Part shown: positions 1 through 14,200 of the stretch, one piece after another
Layout: every line of letters starts with the position of its first letter
Numbering within the stretch: the stretch's first letter is position 1
Assembly (NCBI GenBank): GCA_900708905.1
Contig: CAADRB010000018.1
Location: 1,790,901 to 1,854,900 of the forward strand
Reading direction: 5' to 3'
Source: Hymenolepis diminuta
Taxonomy: Eukaryota; Platyhelminthes; Cestoda; Cyclophyllidea; Hymenolepididae
Length of the DNA stretch: 64,000 nucleotides
Notes under the pieces: model-generated
Told to the model about the DNA's origin: nothing
What the model saw: only the letters and a program-made list of their open reading frames with translations
Databases searched by the model: none
Made by a program: the position numbers and the translations under genes

Positions 1-3000
1 CGGAAATGCGATGTCTTGACAATTTTGATTAGATAAACAAAATATTCCTTAATTTAAAAACTTTTTAACTGTTGGTTTTTAGTATTATTAATAATACCAA
101 AGCGGCAAGCACTGACATTTCTTATCTGATAAAGTTGAGCGGGCAAAAGCGGAATTTTTAAATTCACATAACTGCGAAGCAGCTTTGCAGCAAGACGAGA
201 GCCCATGACCTCAGACAGTGAGACGACCCCATTTGAAAAGTAATGAAATGACACGTACTTCTTGCAAGCAAGAAGCAGCGGTAATAAAAAGCAAATAAGA
301 TGTAACAGTCACTGGTGAATAAGTGTGAAGATGAAACGGCAGTGGAAAACTGGTGTGCCCTCATTAGTGAAATCTGTTACTTTAGAATCATGTTACCACT
401 TATCATCTTACAAGTATCCTGACTATCAGAAGAAACACATGTCTAAATTGGTTGGCTAACCAGTTAAATCAGTTAACTGGTCAATAAGCTCTAGAATCCA
501 TGAAAACGACTTCCCTCGGAACATGAAGCAATGACTTAACTCGAGCAGTAAAACCACAATATTTCCTCCTTGACACCGACTAAATTAAAGTTCAATAAAA
601 TAGGTAAATTCTGTATGTGACAATAGACGAATTACTATTGACATTCCATTCTTATTTCCATCTCTAATAACTACCGTAAGGAACTTTCAATTGAATATAG
701 ACTATCGTGAATTCAGCCATGAAAAACATGGGCCCGATGACAGTAAAAGTTGCGTTGTATCCAATTATGACAATCAAGGACTCCGCAATTTATTTCCACG
801 CTAGCATTTAATAATGTTATTTGGAATCAAATTTTGTCGCATATGTGACTAGCGAACAAAAAACGCCACCCGGTTGTATCCAGAAAGTAAATGAAATGTT
901 TCAGGACCTCCGAAACAAAAAAATATATTTGGAGGAACTTTAATGATTCATCTCAGATAGTAACTTTTGTAGGATACCGATGACGTTTCTCAAAGACTTC
1001 CGAATACTTGAGGCACATCTGAGGCAATTACATTTCGTTTCACGATTCTCTTTAATTCATAAGACACTATTATCATTTACCAGATTCAAATACCATAAAA
1101 ATTAAAAAGTTATATAACAGTGCAAATCCAGGTGTATGTACCGATAGGCTGAAATAATGCATGATCTTGCTTATTTGTGATTAAGTAGTTATCCTATTCA
1201 GCAGCTTATGAGAGGATGACAGGGGAAGATAATGCATTAGGTTAGTGTTCTAGATACTGTTGTTACACTGAGTGTAAGGGATAATAACAGTTTTATAGCA
1301 GAATACCAAGAACTAACTAGACCAAAATATATTGAACAAACCACGGTGGAGGGTTTAGGAGAGTAAAAGAGATGAGGGACAGAGGAGATGAGAGAGAGAC
1401 GTAGGAACCGGTAATTGACAAGCGTGTATCGTGTGTGTGCGTCCGTGTAAAGGAGGACCACTTAATTAACTTATTCAGATAGTTAAAATAAATCACTTGA
1501 GGGCGCACGGTAGTTATCCGGAGGGAGTTTGAGGTTACAGTAGGGTCAACTACTTCAAGCACCACCATGAGGTCGAGTTAATTAGATCTCAGCGATGGGG
1601 ATTCATCCGTCAACACCAATTGAGTTAAGAGCATATTCACGAGGGTTGAGTCACAGGTGAAGGGAGCTAGCTGTGACGAGATACGATAGATGGTCGATTA
1701 AATTTAATCAGAATAGACAAAGGAAGAATTAATAACAATAACAATAATTCGTATCTTCGTATCGTCAATTCCGAGTTAAGTCATAGTTTGCCTACCGATT
1801 CTGCATAGAATATATTTAAAAAACGAAATTATCAAGCAAAAGTATAGCATAAACGGAAGGAAATTACTACAGGAAATTAATATGAGCATAAACGAACCGT
1901 TGTGAACATAGTTTCATTAGCTAAATTTTTGGAAAGGACATTGGTATCTTATTTCTTCTAAAAATATCTTTATACTGATATATGAGGTCCGGGGAAGGAA
2001 AAAATCTATCTTAGAAGAGACTAGTAAAATGTAAACAAAGAGGGGAAAATGACAGAAAACGCTGACATACTAAGAAAAATGATAGAATCATTAAGTAAAG
2101 AGGAAATAGATACATACATCAAATAATAATAAATACTTTAAATAAATACATTAATCAATTAAATTATTCTAAATATTGAGGAAAAAACATCATTTAAGAG
2201 ATAGAAATACAGAGTGACTAAAAGGTAACTCACTGTACAGATCTCCACAGGTTTATGCGCTCAAAAATGAGCCAAATTATCGGAGTTCCACGAAATTCGA
2301 AAACCAGTGTTTCGAGTCCAAAAATGGTGCTGAATCATTCCTGAAGTAAGTCTTACAGTGGCGCAATGCTTAAAAACACTGTTTAGTGAGGCTATATCAT
2401 ATTGACAAAAGGATTAATAGTGCAGATTTACGTAACACTTCTTCATGGCACACCGGGATATTTTGACGACCTAAAAAGCTCGAATTTTATACAAACTACG
2501 AATCAGGTTCCTGCTATCTAATAATGAGAAAAAATAATTAAGCCTGAGAAACGTGCACAGCAGTCAAAGTACTGTTTATAGCTCGCCACGGCAGACAACA
2601 ATAAAACAACAATTTTGGCTCCGCAGCGAGATTTCCACTATAGATTGCTATAAAATAAAGATTCATGAAAGATTACTTCCATAAAAATATGATCTTTGAG
2701 ATGATTCAGCTAAAAATTTGAAATATTAGCAATTTAACAAAATAAGTTAGCAAAATAGGTTAAAGTATAATACTATTCGAAAAAACCAGCAAATTTTGTC
2801 GGTATGATAGGGGAACACGCTCTATCAAATCCAGTATTAACAAGTGTTAACAAATGTGGCCGGTCATTTCGATTAGCGGAAGTGTACTGATAAAACTCAA
2901 ACAATCATTATCTAAAAAGGTGGATGTACGTCATAAAGGTAAGAGAATAGAATACTTTATGGAACTGTTAACCCCATCTAAAGCCTTAAAAATAAAGTTC

Positions 3001-3284
3001 CTAACATCTAACGTTCTAAATTATAAAATTCCATGCGGTGTGCCTCCTAAAATTGAAATGATTCAGCAGAAAGTAATATGAATATTACAAACATTCATTC
3101 AACATTTAAAGGAATTTGCTATTCACAAAAATAGAAACACAGCCCATTATTCATCGCCATATTCAATAAAGATATTGAAGACTATAATCTCCTATTTCTA
3201 CTGATTCTATCACCCAATTACAAAGACAGTGTATTAGTTCCAAATTCCAGAATGGGACGCTGAATAAAAGTAAATAATACTCAC
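1..3284. other. non-coding stretch downstream of the last visible I-BAR exon
   Basis: No exon is supported here. Because the exon ending at 3285 is followed by a good GTGAGT donor on the minus strand, this stretch is probably the start of another intron, and later exons (including the C-terminal WH2 motif expected of MTSS proteins) lie to the left of the window. Only short low-complexity ORFs are present, with no family resemblance. One dispersed repeat copy, described separately, lies at about 1288-1443. Confidence 0.5.
1288..1443 (-). repeat. dispersed repeat, copy 1 (partner at 34025-34180)
   Basis: The minus strand of this stretch matches the plus strand of 34025-34180 at roughly three quarters of positions by eye. 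Shared blocks include gtcaattac, ctcatctcctctgt, tttgttca and attttggtc in the same order, beginning with a CA-rich run. The homologous short ORFs in both copies reflect the repeat rather than a gene. Confidence 0.6.
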
Positions 3285-6200
3285 TTGGGGTAACCGAGAT
3301 TGTCGAAGAATAGCAGCCATTTGTTGTTGAGGTCCGCTATTAGCGCTATGAATTGACGCTTGACTTGATATCGGACTCGAACCAGGGCCATTGGCACCAT
3401 TACAACTACCACTCCACCCAGACGATGTGGAACCTAAACTATCCGAAGCAAGACTCGGCGTTCCTTCCAAGTGTTTATTCTGCTGCTGACGCTGCTGTCG
3501 AGATGACATGATAGCTTCCACGGCGGAAGCGAAAGCTTCAACTTCATTTGAACTGGGAGAATGTAGAGCACCGCTGGGAGTCATTGATACGCCGGAATCG
3601 CCTGTGACTGCTCCGGTGCGGGCTAAGACGGACTCGGCTTCTTCCAAGAGGCAAGTAGGATCTTCGGTTGCTGTGGAGAGGGCTATGAATAATTCACGAA
3701 GGGTGGAGATTTCCCCTAATAGACTGGTTTCCGTCTCCTGAAAATCGATGGATGAGAACCGTTAATAATAATATTAAAAAGCACGTTCAAGTTATTGGAG
3801 TGAATCAAATGAAGCCCATCATTGAATGCAATAAATATTTCCAGTTGCAAACAGGTCAAAACGTATTCTATGACCCCTACGAGATCATAAATCTTCAACC
3901 TAGTTGACAAACTAATATGAAGTGATGATTTCTGAAAAGGAACTAATTGTTTATTTGAGGCCCTTTATATCTTACTTTTCCTCAAACCTCCTGGAATTCA
4001 TAGATAGGTCTTTGGAACTTGTTACTAATTAAGTTTGAATCAGTTCAATGAAAAATTCAATCCTTCCGGAAAAACGTACCCAGACTATAAAAGTTAGTAC
4101 GTTAAATGATCAATAATATACCAAGACTGTGAAGATGGAATTACACTGAAGAATATGCCGAAACCACAGTTTTCGTTAATGAAATTATCGCTAGGATAAA
4201 AGAAGAGGATTCCTTCAGTTTAAAAATGAAAAAGTAAAACTCGTAAGTTCTCTTTCAAATTAAACGACAGATTAGACATCTCGATAGCGAGCTAGATGGA
4301 AAGCCATATTTTAAAATCAGTTTTCACTACTACGAGGAATTTTAGTCTTAAATTAGTTTATTTTGTAAAATTCACATATATTTAACATCAATACTCTTAA
4401 AATTGCACACATATTTTGACAGAAAACAAGGAAGCATCCCAACATTCGAAGTATTTCAAGACAACTTTAATTTGAATGGAAAATTTTCGAAATAATAGAG
4501 ATACTCTAAAGGATAGGCTAATGAGATATTCATCTGGAAACTCAATTTTATTTTTGTACAATCGGTACAATCTTCCAACTCAAATTAATTAACTAAAAGC
4601 TGTGAGAAAAGCAAGAATGGATGACTTCCCTAATTCAACGCAAATTGAAATCAAGCTAAGGAAAATGAAGTTAAATGTTAGGAATGAAAAAAAAATCTCT
4701 CCATGACAGAATCAATAAAGTGAACAAAGTGGATGCTTCAAACCGTTCTCCTTAGAAAATCTAGACAATAAACTGTTGCAACGTCTAGACATGACCAAAC
4801 CACATGGTTTACTTTTCCCATTGCAATTAGCCGTTTCAGTTGGAAGGAGTAATTTCATTTTACATGAAAGGTGCGATAAGATGCAATATTATTTTTCTAA
4901 AATGACTACATAAATATTCTAACAAGTAACAATACTGGTACACTTCATGAAAAATGATGATAACTTAGAACGGTACTATTTACTTGTGAAAAACGAAAAA
5001 TAACCTGCACTGCATAGGTGTGATAGAATCGAATACAGCTTTAAGCGTGAATTTCTTGTAGAGTGTCTAAAAAAATTTCGGATACCACCTATCTGCTAAT
5101 GTTAACACTGTAAGCTGTTGTTTATCATGTAAAATCATTTTGCCTTCTCCCCCATGCAAAAAGAAACCGAAATAAAGCGGCAAGACCGAACCTTCTTGAT
5201 TAAAAGCCGGTGAATAAGCACTGGCATCGCAAACAACCACTGCTTTGATCCAGGGAACAAATAATGAACCTTGATTTTCGGAACTCAAACTGCCCATTTG
5301 GTAAATATTGTACGCTCGAATTCAAAAATCAAGTGAAGTAAGACTTTTTGATATCCTGACGTTGCTCTTAGTACGTTTTTAATTCCCTTCCCTTAGTACT
5401 TTGTTGGATTTTCTGGTATACAATTTCAGTTGCTTCTAACAGTTATAAATAATAGTACCTTTCGTACTACAGTGCATAATAATAATAAATATAAAGATCT
5501 ACAGAATTTCAAATATTCAAGAGCAGGTAAGCCAGTTGTCTGAGTGCAAAGACGGTGAAGGACCTAAACAGAAGTACCTATTTAGATCGATGTAAAAGTC
5601 GTCAAGAACTATCATACAAAACTGGAGGTTCTACAGTAGGGTCTGGAGCGGTTTAAGACACTACAGGAGAAATCCAGATATAATTTAAATTACAATAAAA
5701 TTTCTCGATATGTGTCTTTTCTTATATTTCTTTTACAAAAAAGCAAATCAATAACTAATTTGTTGTTGAAAACAGAGCGATACACCTTAACGACTCTTTA
5801 TAATGCTGGAACACATTCTCGATGTTCACCAAATATGCCAACCTTTTGCCGGTCTTTATGGCAAGCTAAATCACGACAAGCATAGTGGAGTTTTTTAGCC
5901 TAGATTAACTGAACCCGTTAAAGGTATTTTTCACTGTAACTCATTCTGCATTCCATCTTAGTAGTACTACTGTGACTAATCCTACATACATGATTCTAGA
6001 ATTTAATCTTCATTTTAGAAAAAAACGATGTACTTAAGCATTGATATTTGTGGCGCTGATTATGAATATTAGGATTTTCATCTGTAAATACTAGGTATAT
6101 GTTCTCTTTTTAGACGTTTTGTCTGAAGATAGAGGAATGAATAAACCATAAGCTCCTAATTTACTGCTATTAAAGCTGAATGGAGCTCAAAAATAATCTT

Positions 6201-9200
6201 CACTTATATTATAAATCTACATCACCAAAAATATAATTTAGGCTACTCACTGAAACATATTATAACCAGTATGATTCCTTATTAGGAATGTAGAGTTGTC
6301 TGTATAAGAGACTGACCGGCTATCTGGTTAGCCGTTAATATACCCAGGTGCTACAATGAGGGAAGAGTAATCGAAAATTCAGTATCCAGAGTATCGTATA
6401 CATCCTGCTCAAGGGATCAAAAATACCCCTCAATCAGACTTGAAAATGTAAATCATGACCATGTCTTGATTAAAATAATGGCATACGGCCAAATTTGAAA
6501 CTTCCTTATAAGAAGTCTTAAAAAGTGGATGTGCATCTAATAATCTCATTACTTAAATAAATGTGAGAAATTTAAAAACAATTGAGAAGACACTGATCTT
6601 CTCCATCTTGAAAAGACAATTTACGTCGTTCCCAAATGAAAGATGATCTTTTGGCAACCTATCTGTGAAGCGGAGTAGGACAATACTTCACAAGACGAAA
6701 ATAGAAATATCCAGAGGGAACAGAGAAGTTCATCAACCTTGGTCTGATGCTAGATTAAATGTTGTTTTCGGGGCCTAGGCTAGACTGAAAATATAACAGG
6801 AACTATGCTAATGGTTAAAATCATTATTCAAACGGAAAAGCCCAACGAATAGTGTACTGGTTTAATCGCTGATTTTCAGTAGAGTAATAAAGTTCCAAAG
6901 CAAAACATTAGTCCTAGATGTCTAGGAAATTTGCAGTATGATTAATTATTCCTGCATCATTTTTTGCACCATAATTTATAGCGATTCGAAAACCCATTAA
7001 AGAAGTGCAAGTAACTGGGACATTTTTTCTTATTATCAGGGTAATAGCGGGGGAAACACAAATAATAAAAGTATTAAAACCATTTCACTTTCCCATAGTT
7101 ATTGCCGTTTATAATAGGCAGTCTCGTCGCTTAAGCAACTATGTATGAATATCAAATATACGAAATATTTTGAAAATTAGCATCAGATTCGAGAAATGGA
7201 ATCTGAAATAGTTATTAGTTTCAGAAAGGAAGAATGCGTCGACCCAGAACAGTAATGACCATAGGAATTTGATTGGTTCACACAAGTAAGCATGGCGTTA
7301 AACAGCCCGCGCTTGCAGATTGGACAATTCGAAAAAACGCACGCCTGGGGAGTAAAATGCAAACCGCAGAACATGTAAAAGTCCGTTCAAGGCTAATAAT
7401 AAAAGTAAGAAATAAGGACGAAGGATAATAAATGCGACAAAAATTGTGCATTTTGAAATCAAATGAATTATTCTTTATTGGACAGCAGAGAGGAATTTTG
7501 ACGTTGCGATGTACCTTTAGATTATCAAAGAAATGCTGAAAGGTACTGTTCATTAGTATTGATTTGGAATTATCATAATGAATGGTTGAGATAAATAAAC
7601 AACATAGTTAATAGTGATGATCGTTTCCAACCTTCGGAAGAAAAAAAATGGTTCGAAGTGGCAAGATCGGCCAGTAAACAATAAACAGTGGAATACATGG
7701 CTACCAATTGTTCTTAGAAAAGATGGTATGTAGATAAACAGGGACCTCAAAGGTCCCCTTCCCAAAAGACGTATTAAATCAAGGAGTAGTGAAAACGCCA
7801 CAAATCATAATGTCATTAAATTCAATGAGCTCTTCTTCAAAGGATTTTTGAGAGTGTAGCAAAGTACTGATACATATTTTTTTCTGAGTTGAGTAATAAA
7901 CAAGTAAAAATCTTGGATTTCATGAATTATATCTTCCTATTCCATTCACAAATTACTTGCCAATACATCCACTTGCCCGAATTGTATAATCAGCGGGAGC
8001 TTTAAAAATAAACGAACAAATTATTATTTCATTAAATTTTGTACAAATTATCAATTTTCTTGTTAATTTATGGACATCCATATGCGAAAATGCATTAAAG
8101 CTTATTATCCAACGATCGAATTTTTCTGCTGAGATCTCAATAACTAAAGAGCCCCAACTTTGTACAGCACTCGTTTTAAAAATCATATTTCGGTTGGATC
8201 TTATTAACCACTGAATTAAATGTTATTTTCAGCTTTTGTGCGAAAAAATCTTCCACCATTGACTTAAGTGTTTGCTAAAGAGCCTTGCAATTATCAACAG
8301 ATGTAGGGCATAATCAAAAGAGATATCAAAGACACTTACCTAGGATAGATCGGACTTATAATGCAGATAAGAAGACATGATTTTATACAGGAAATCGTTA
8401 TTTTTCCTCCCTCTCAGATTAGAATTTAATTAATAATCGAAAGAAAATAATAAGAAATAAAAAAATGAAAAAAACTGAAATGTCAAAACATTTGAATGGC
8501 AAATTATTGCGCTTTAGAAAAGCCAAAAATGGACAGAAAGGTATTTAAAATGCATTAAAACTTAATTACGTATATTATATTTAAGAGTCACGTTTTATTA
8601 ATACTTTTGCCAAAAAGATATACTAAGATGAAAAAGTGTACTAATGCAAACAAAAGAAAAAAAAGCAAAACACAGAGGAGACGATGCTTCGACAGATAAC
8701 TATCGATGACAGATGTAGAACTAAAAAGGGAAAAGTTTCTCCCTAAAAATTTGAGAATATTTTAAAACTACTAGATATATTCACAAATTACCTGTCACAA
8801 AAATCTTGATTGTAAGGCGAAAAAAATTAACTATCCATTTACCTGCTTCATGCCGTAAAAGATAAAAGAACCCATCATTCAATTACATTAACTGTCAACA
8901 GACACGAAATCTTGCGGACATGACCTCACCAAGGGTCCTAGAGATTACATAATGAGCATCGAGCCTTGGCTACTATTAACTGAATTATTCACCTTTTAAG
9001 AAACTGGACTCTTCAATACTTCCTGAATTAAAGATTAGGCAAGACTCGACATTTTAGATACTCCTATCTGATCTCCGTTCCATTTTCTTATGGGATTATT
9101 TAACAATTTCGCATGTTCAGACGCTTCTGCATGTCAGTGAGTGATAATGTATATAGAAATAACTGGATTACTTGAAGGAAAGCATTACGTCTAAAGCATC

Positions 9201-11268
9201 TCCATTCATTTATAGGAAATAATTTGGTTATCATTGACAATAACTGCTACTAAATATTCTTACAGTCAGAATGATTGTAAACGCCTCTTTAAATGTTATA
9301 CATTCAGCTTTAATTAATGCAGATAAACCAAAGGATTTTATGTTTAGAAATGAAAAAAAAACCTTATCCCTCTCACTTCTTTGATAAAAGAGATTAGTAG
9401 AATAGAAACCAACCAATAGACTAGCATTACTTTCCTTGCAGATCCTCACAAATTTTATGTTTCTCTATTGAACTAGAACGGCGAGAATTCCAAGAGTTCT
9501 ATTTTCCCTAAGCCTCAAGGTCATATAAATTTAACCCTGTGTCTGAACACAAACAGATGTAAAACTAACTGCAGAATACTGACCTTCACGATGAGAACTT
9601 AGTTCTTAAACTGTACGTAATCTAAATGACCACTAACACTAATAATATATCTTGTCAAATGAAATGACTTAATGAAAAAAATGAAATAAAATATCATAGG
9701 TTAGAGTAAATGTGTTCTCTCTGAGATAAATTCTTGGGAAAAGAAGGACAGTGGTTATGAAAGAATAGTAGCGAATACAAGCAGGACAAATTAAACTATC
9801 CACTTTATTCAAATAATTTACAATGTCATTCGCCTCTTTACTCTACAATAAGTATCAATAATTCGTCTTTTTTTCAAAAAGTAGACAGAAATATTACGCA
9901 TTATACAAGAAAATGAAAGTCAGAACTGAAACGCTAGCGAATGCCAAAACCATCAATCAAACCTTTCTCACAAGTAGGCATCATTAATTGACTTAAGTTG
10001 CGGGGATTTTGATGGTGCTTAAAGATCGCAAACATGAATGAGAACTTCCAATAATTTAAGCTAAAGGTAATGTGGCGAAACCACAACTTTAGTGACTCCA
10101 AGCCTACCAAAGAAAAGCTTTTTCCTGCGTATATCTGAGAGGTATCAAGAAGTATCCGCTGTAGCAAGCACATTCGTTTGTTTACAATAATTTTTAAGGC
10201 CCTAGAAATTGTCTACTAACCCTGGGCAGACAAACCTTCTGAAGTCTATTTAGCTTCTGTTTCTCATATGCAGACATAAAATTGGTCATTCTGAAACTTG
10301 AGCTTTTCGATTAACAAAAAATTAAATCAAATCAACTCCAATCAATCTCTACTTAACCTATGCCATACTTATCAAAATTTAATCACTTACATCAGTTCAT
10401 CAGTGCCAAAATTTATAAAACAGCATGAACTTTAAATATTCCTAAAGTGAAACATTAACGTAAAACGGAAATAAACTAACGCTTGAAGAAACAAAAAACA
10501 AACGGGATAAGAGCGCAAAAAATCTTACCAAGACGGGGCGTAGGCAGTTAAAAAAGAAACAATAACGTCCACGCTCTTCAATCATCAATCGCTTAATGGA
10601 AGCCCGTTCCAAATCTTCCATTCGACGGACTTTTTCATCCAGAACTTGTACTGCTGATTGTGTTTTAACCGCCAGAGAACTATTTCCAACTCCGGTAGCG
10701 GAAGCTGACATATGATTGGACTTTGGCGGTTCTCCCAATCCAACTCCCTGTCCGATTGAACTGCTCCCACTATTTTGACGACGGTGCAAACTTCCACCAT
10801 TCGCCTGTTTAGCTAGTTTTCGCTTCAAACGATTTGCTTCCGCAAGAGCACGCTTTAATTCTCCCCGAGCACGCTTGGTCTCCCGATTATGCTCTTTTTC
10901 AATTTGGGCAATTGACTTTTTCCATTCATCCATATGGCTTGTCATAGGGTTAACCATAGACGTAATTAATTGACTAAATAATAAAGATTACCAACTAAAG
11001 AATGCAAACTTACTTTCCCATGGTTTTAACTTGTGATCCAAGACGTTTCTGTCGCATGCAAAGACGCGTGAAATGAGCACCGATCTCTTTACTACCTCCA
11101 GATGTTTTGGAAGCCAAATCCGCAAGTCGCTGGATTGCATCGAGAAAGGCGTTCGACGCATGGACAGTCGCTCTAAAACTATAAGCGATTTGAAAATAAA
11201 ATCTACCTAAGTGCTGTGAATAATTTCCCACCTTTACTGATGATATCATCCCATATGGGTCCACCGCT
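3285..11268 (-). CDS. MTSS1: I-BAR (IMD) domain protein, MTSS1/MIM type, partial
   Basis: Proteins of this family bind and bend the plasma membrane through an inverse-BAR dimer and organise actin. Visible exons in transcript order are 11268-11207, 11172-11014, 10973-10529 and 3737-3285, joined by introns of 34, 40 and 6791 nt with GT/AG ends. They give 373 residues in one open frame. Exon 1 must be read in the SGGPIWDDIISKGGK frame, which matches the family PVWEDFINKAGK; the longer ORF there is out of frame. Other signatures are AFLDAIQRLADLASKT, GGSKEIGAHFTRLCMR, NPMTSHMDEWKKS, MIEERGRYC and LRPVL continuing into LLGEISTLRELF. A Ser/Gly-rich loop of about 45 residues interrupts the IMD before VLDEKVRRMEDLERAS. 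After the IMD comes a Ser-rich, Gln-rich tail. The initiator exon and the exons downstream of the GTGAGT donor at 3284 were not found. The MTSS type is preferred over BAIAP2 from the helix-4 sequence; no SH3 domain is seen. Confidence 0.93.
3738..10528 (-). other. 6.8-kb intron of the I-BAR gene
   Basis: This intron runs from the GTAAGA donor after the LRPVL codons to the TTTTCAG acceptor before ETETSLLGEIS, phase 0. It separates the last IMD helix from the rest of the domain. It is AT-rich, with no convincing exon, RNA gene or transposon. A short minus-strand ORF at 5067-5297 has protein-like composition but no recognised motif and no matching splice context. Confidence 0.75.
10974..11013 (-). 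other. 40-nt mini-intron in the I-BAR domain
   Basis: It has a GTAAGT donor and a TTATTTAG acceptor, and is phase 2. Splicing joins GGA-AA to T-CAA, giving MGNQLITSMVNP. This keeps the IMD alignment continuous with no gap. Confidence 0.85.
11173..11206 (-). other. 34-nt mini-intron in the I-BAR domain
   Basis: The sequence begins GTAGAT and ends TTTTAG. Removing it joins CTT-AG to A-GCG, giving TALRATVHA, which aligns with the family QLRTTV segment; reading through does not. The intron is phase 2. Introns this short are typical of flatworms. Confidence 0.85.
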
Positions 11269-14200
11269 CTAATAAAATGATCATTTAAAAATTCCTTATT
11301 ACTTTAACATCGGATAATAGACTTAAATATAAATTATCTAATTCCCGAAAACTTCGAAGAGTGGCTGTTTCGACATCCATTTGACTTAAACGATGCTTTG
11401 CAATTGAAACGTGCCTATAGCAAGATGTAAATTACTTCATATTAGGTAATTTCAAGAAATGCGCAATGTGATATTTTCTAGGTCGGTAAATGAAGTTAAC
11501 TGCAACAAACTAGTACTGTGATTAATTTTGTTACTAAAAAATTTAAATTTATGTCAATTTCTTTCACTTGTTTTTTATTTTATTCACTGAATACTAGCTA
11601 ATTTACCGTATATTTTGTTTTATTTGATCTTTAGGCTAATATTTTTTGCATAATACATACGAATATGGAAAAAAGATCGCGCATAAATTTAATGGAACTT
11701 TTATTTTATGAAGCGTCGTCCTTTAAGTTCTTCGTCTCATATAGTTACGTTTTGTAATATGTGAAGGTATTTCTTGCCTTGGGTTATTTTAATGACATTC
11801 TTTACCTGTGTACATTAAGTAATTTTTACATTTTAAAAAAATGCCTAGTCTTCGATTTTATTTGGTTTCGATTACAAAAATGCATTAACGGGTGGTTCAT
11901 ATTCATTTTTGAATATGATGTATGATTAATTTGGAATAAATCAGTATGGAAACATAAATTAGGGGTTTATATTTTACTAACTCTTGTTTGTGCGAAGTTT
12001 CAAAAAACTGCTTAAAAGTAAAAACGCCATCTAAAAGGTCTTCTGAAGGCTTAGATATTATTACTCTTTTGTATTATTGTTACGTTTAAAATCAAAATTA
12101 CTGATCATAAGGATGCTCCCGTTTTCTTAATATGAAAAATGAACAGTGCCATTGCCAATATGACTTATGAATTTTATTGACATAAGTAAAATATCCATCA
12201 AGTTTTGAATTTGATCTTGATGTCATTTTTTAGTCAATGATATTTAATCCCGTTTTTTACAAATTTAGCGTAGAAAATGATATGGCTACTGCTTCAATGA
12301 CTCAAAAGGGGAGTTTAATTCTAAATTAATCTTTTCAACGAGATTTTAGTCCGAAAAGAATTTAAAAATCGATATTTTTCAGAAATTTATTTATTATTAA
12401 TAAAATTCATAATCTTTATTTTTTACGTCGACATGCGATAAGAAACCCATTTTCTCGCATCTCTTCAACTGTCTTGGGGAAATTATTTTATGTGTTCCGG
12501 ATGCTCTGTAAATCAACAGAAAAAATACTATCATTTTGCTTCAAATGATGCAAAAGTGCGAGACATGCCACAGAATATTGCTATTCTAGAATATCTATTC
12601 GAACAAATGCAACGCTGTTTCCGATATAAAACCGATTTCATGAATATCAAATTGCCAATTAATTGACTCCAAGATAAATTATAAGAACGTATAGACTCCT
12701 TCAAAGCCTTTTATGTTGATTTAAATGCGTAGAGGTATGAAATTTAAGCACACAAACCCTCTCTCAAGGATAAATAAAAAAATAACTCAACGTATAGAGT
12801 GATGGTTAGGCGACATTAATTAATCCCTTAATTCAATTTTAAATGTCAACTATTTTGAACTCTGTTTGCAGGTCTACACGAGTAAAATCAGAGATTAAAA
12901 GTGTTCTAGCCAGCAGATGTCTATCAAAAACTGGTGATTAGAAATGAGTGACTGGCGATAGGATCTCCACCACAGTGTTCAAGGGCGGTTCAATTGCGTG
13001 TGTGCGTGTCTGCACATAGGTGCCTAAACTTTTAATGAAGAAGTGTTTTATATATAAATCCAATTTACTTATTAATAAATTGGGCTAGCATCCCGGCCGC
13101 CTCTGTACTGATCTAGTGACATGAGTGACTTAACTTATTCCATCTATCCGTTCGACGTGTTCCGGGTAGACATTACGTTATTACAGAAGGAAAAAAACCA
13201 ATTGAGATCGTTATTCTATCATCAGTGAATCATGAATAAATAGAATTTGCCGTGAACATATTATGATAATGCAGAATATTGACATCCAGTAAGTATTTAA
13301 ACGTGATTTTCGTGTCCATGATTGGATAGGTCTGTTGCGTATCTCCGAGTCTCTTGGTTAGAAATTAGACTACGAAAATGTGATCTGAACCTTCAAGGAC
13401 ATACTCAAGTTAACATTACCAAGAATGATTTTTAAGACCTTTTCAAATGTTCGCCAGCTTGAAATTGCAAATACTTTTAAGTATCACCTTGACAACCAGT
13501 GAACCTCAATGCTATGATCTAATCTCTCTTGTAGGGTGCCACAACCGACACTTAGATTCCCTATGAAATAGCGCTAGTTACAAATACAATCTGACTATAC
13601 TACAATAAAAACAACCCAAATCACCATGTTTAAAGAGACGCACGTTTTAAAGTGGGCAGGCTGATTTATATTATGCTTCCTTGGCAACCGTAACGTAAAT
13701 AAATGTGAATAGAATTCTAATGTGTACTTGATCACTCAACAAGAATGCACTGGTTCAATGCTAATGCACTAAATACTCAATAATTTTTTCCCACATTTAA
13801 TACTTAATCGAAATTTTAAATGGTTGCTTCTATCTATTGATATCCATATTTGACTTCCTTATCATTTAACAATTTATAAGTCTTTGAGTTCACCTTTAAT
13901 GAACTCAGGTGAGCTCTCTTATGTTTAAATGAAGCAGGCTAGAAACATCTTGCCATCTTGGCCGTTAGTAAGAAAATTTCGAGGGCATACACTTACTTAA
14001 GACTCAATAGTTTTAAAGATGGGAATGGCGTCACCGTCAAATCTCTTTTACTCGGTCCATTCTGATGTACACTTTCATCCACATCAGGTGAATTTGACCT
14101 GAACAAAATTGGGAAATGCCAATGAATGCAAACCTTCACTCTTAAAAACCGAAATCCACAACAGTGTTCACTCACTTACTTTGAAAACTGAACTCCGACC

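Noticed and set aside
5067..5297. 76-codon minus-strand ORF in the large I-BAR intron
   Set aside because: Protein-like composition, but no recognised motif, and it does not fit the I-BAR exon series.
11010..11264. 84-codon ORF starting MDPYGMISSVKV as the I-BAR N-terminus
   Set aside because: Its first third is the wrong frame. A 34-nt intron and a different upstream frame restore the family alignment, so this ATG is not the start.
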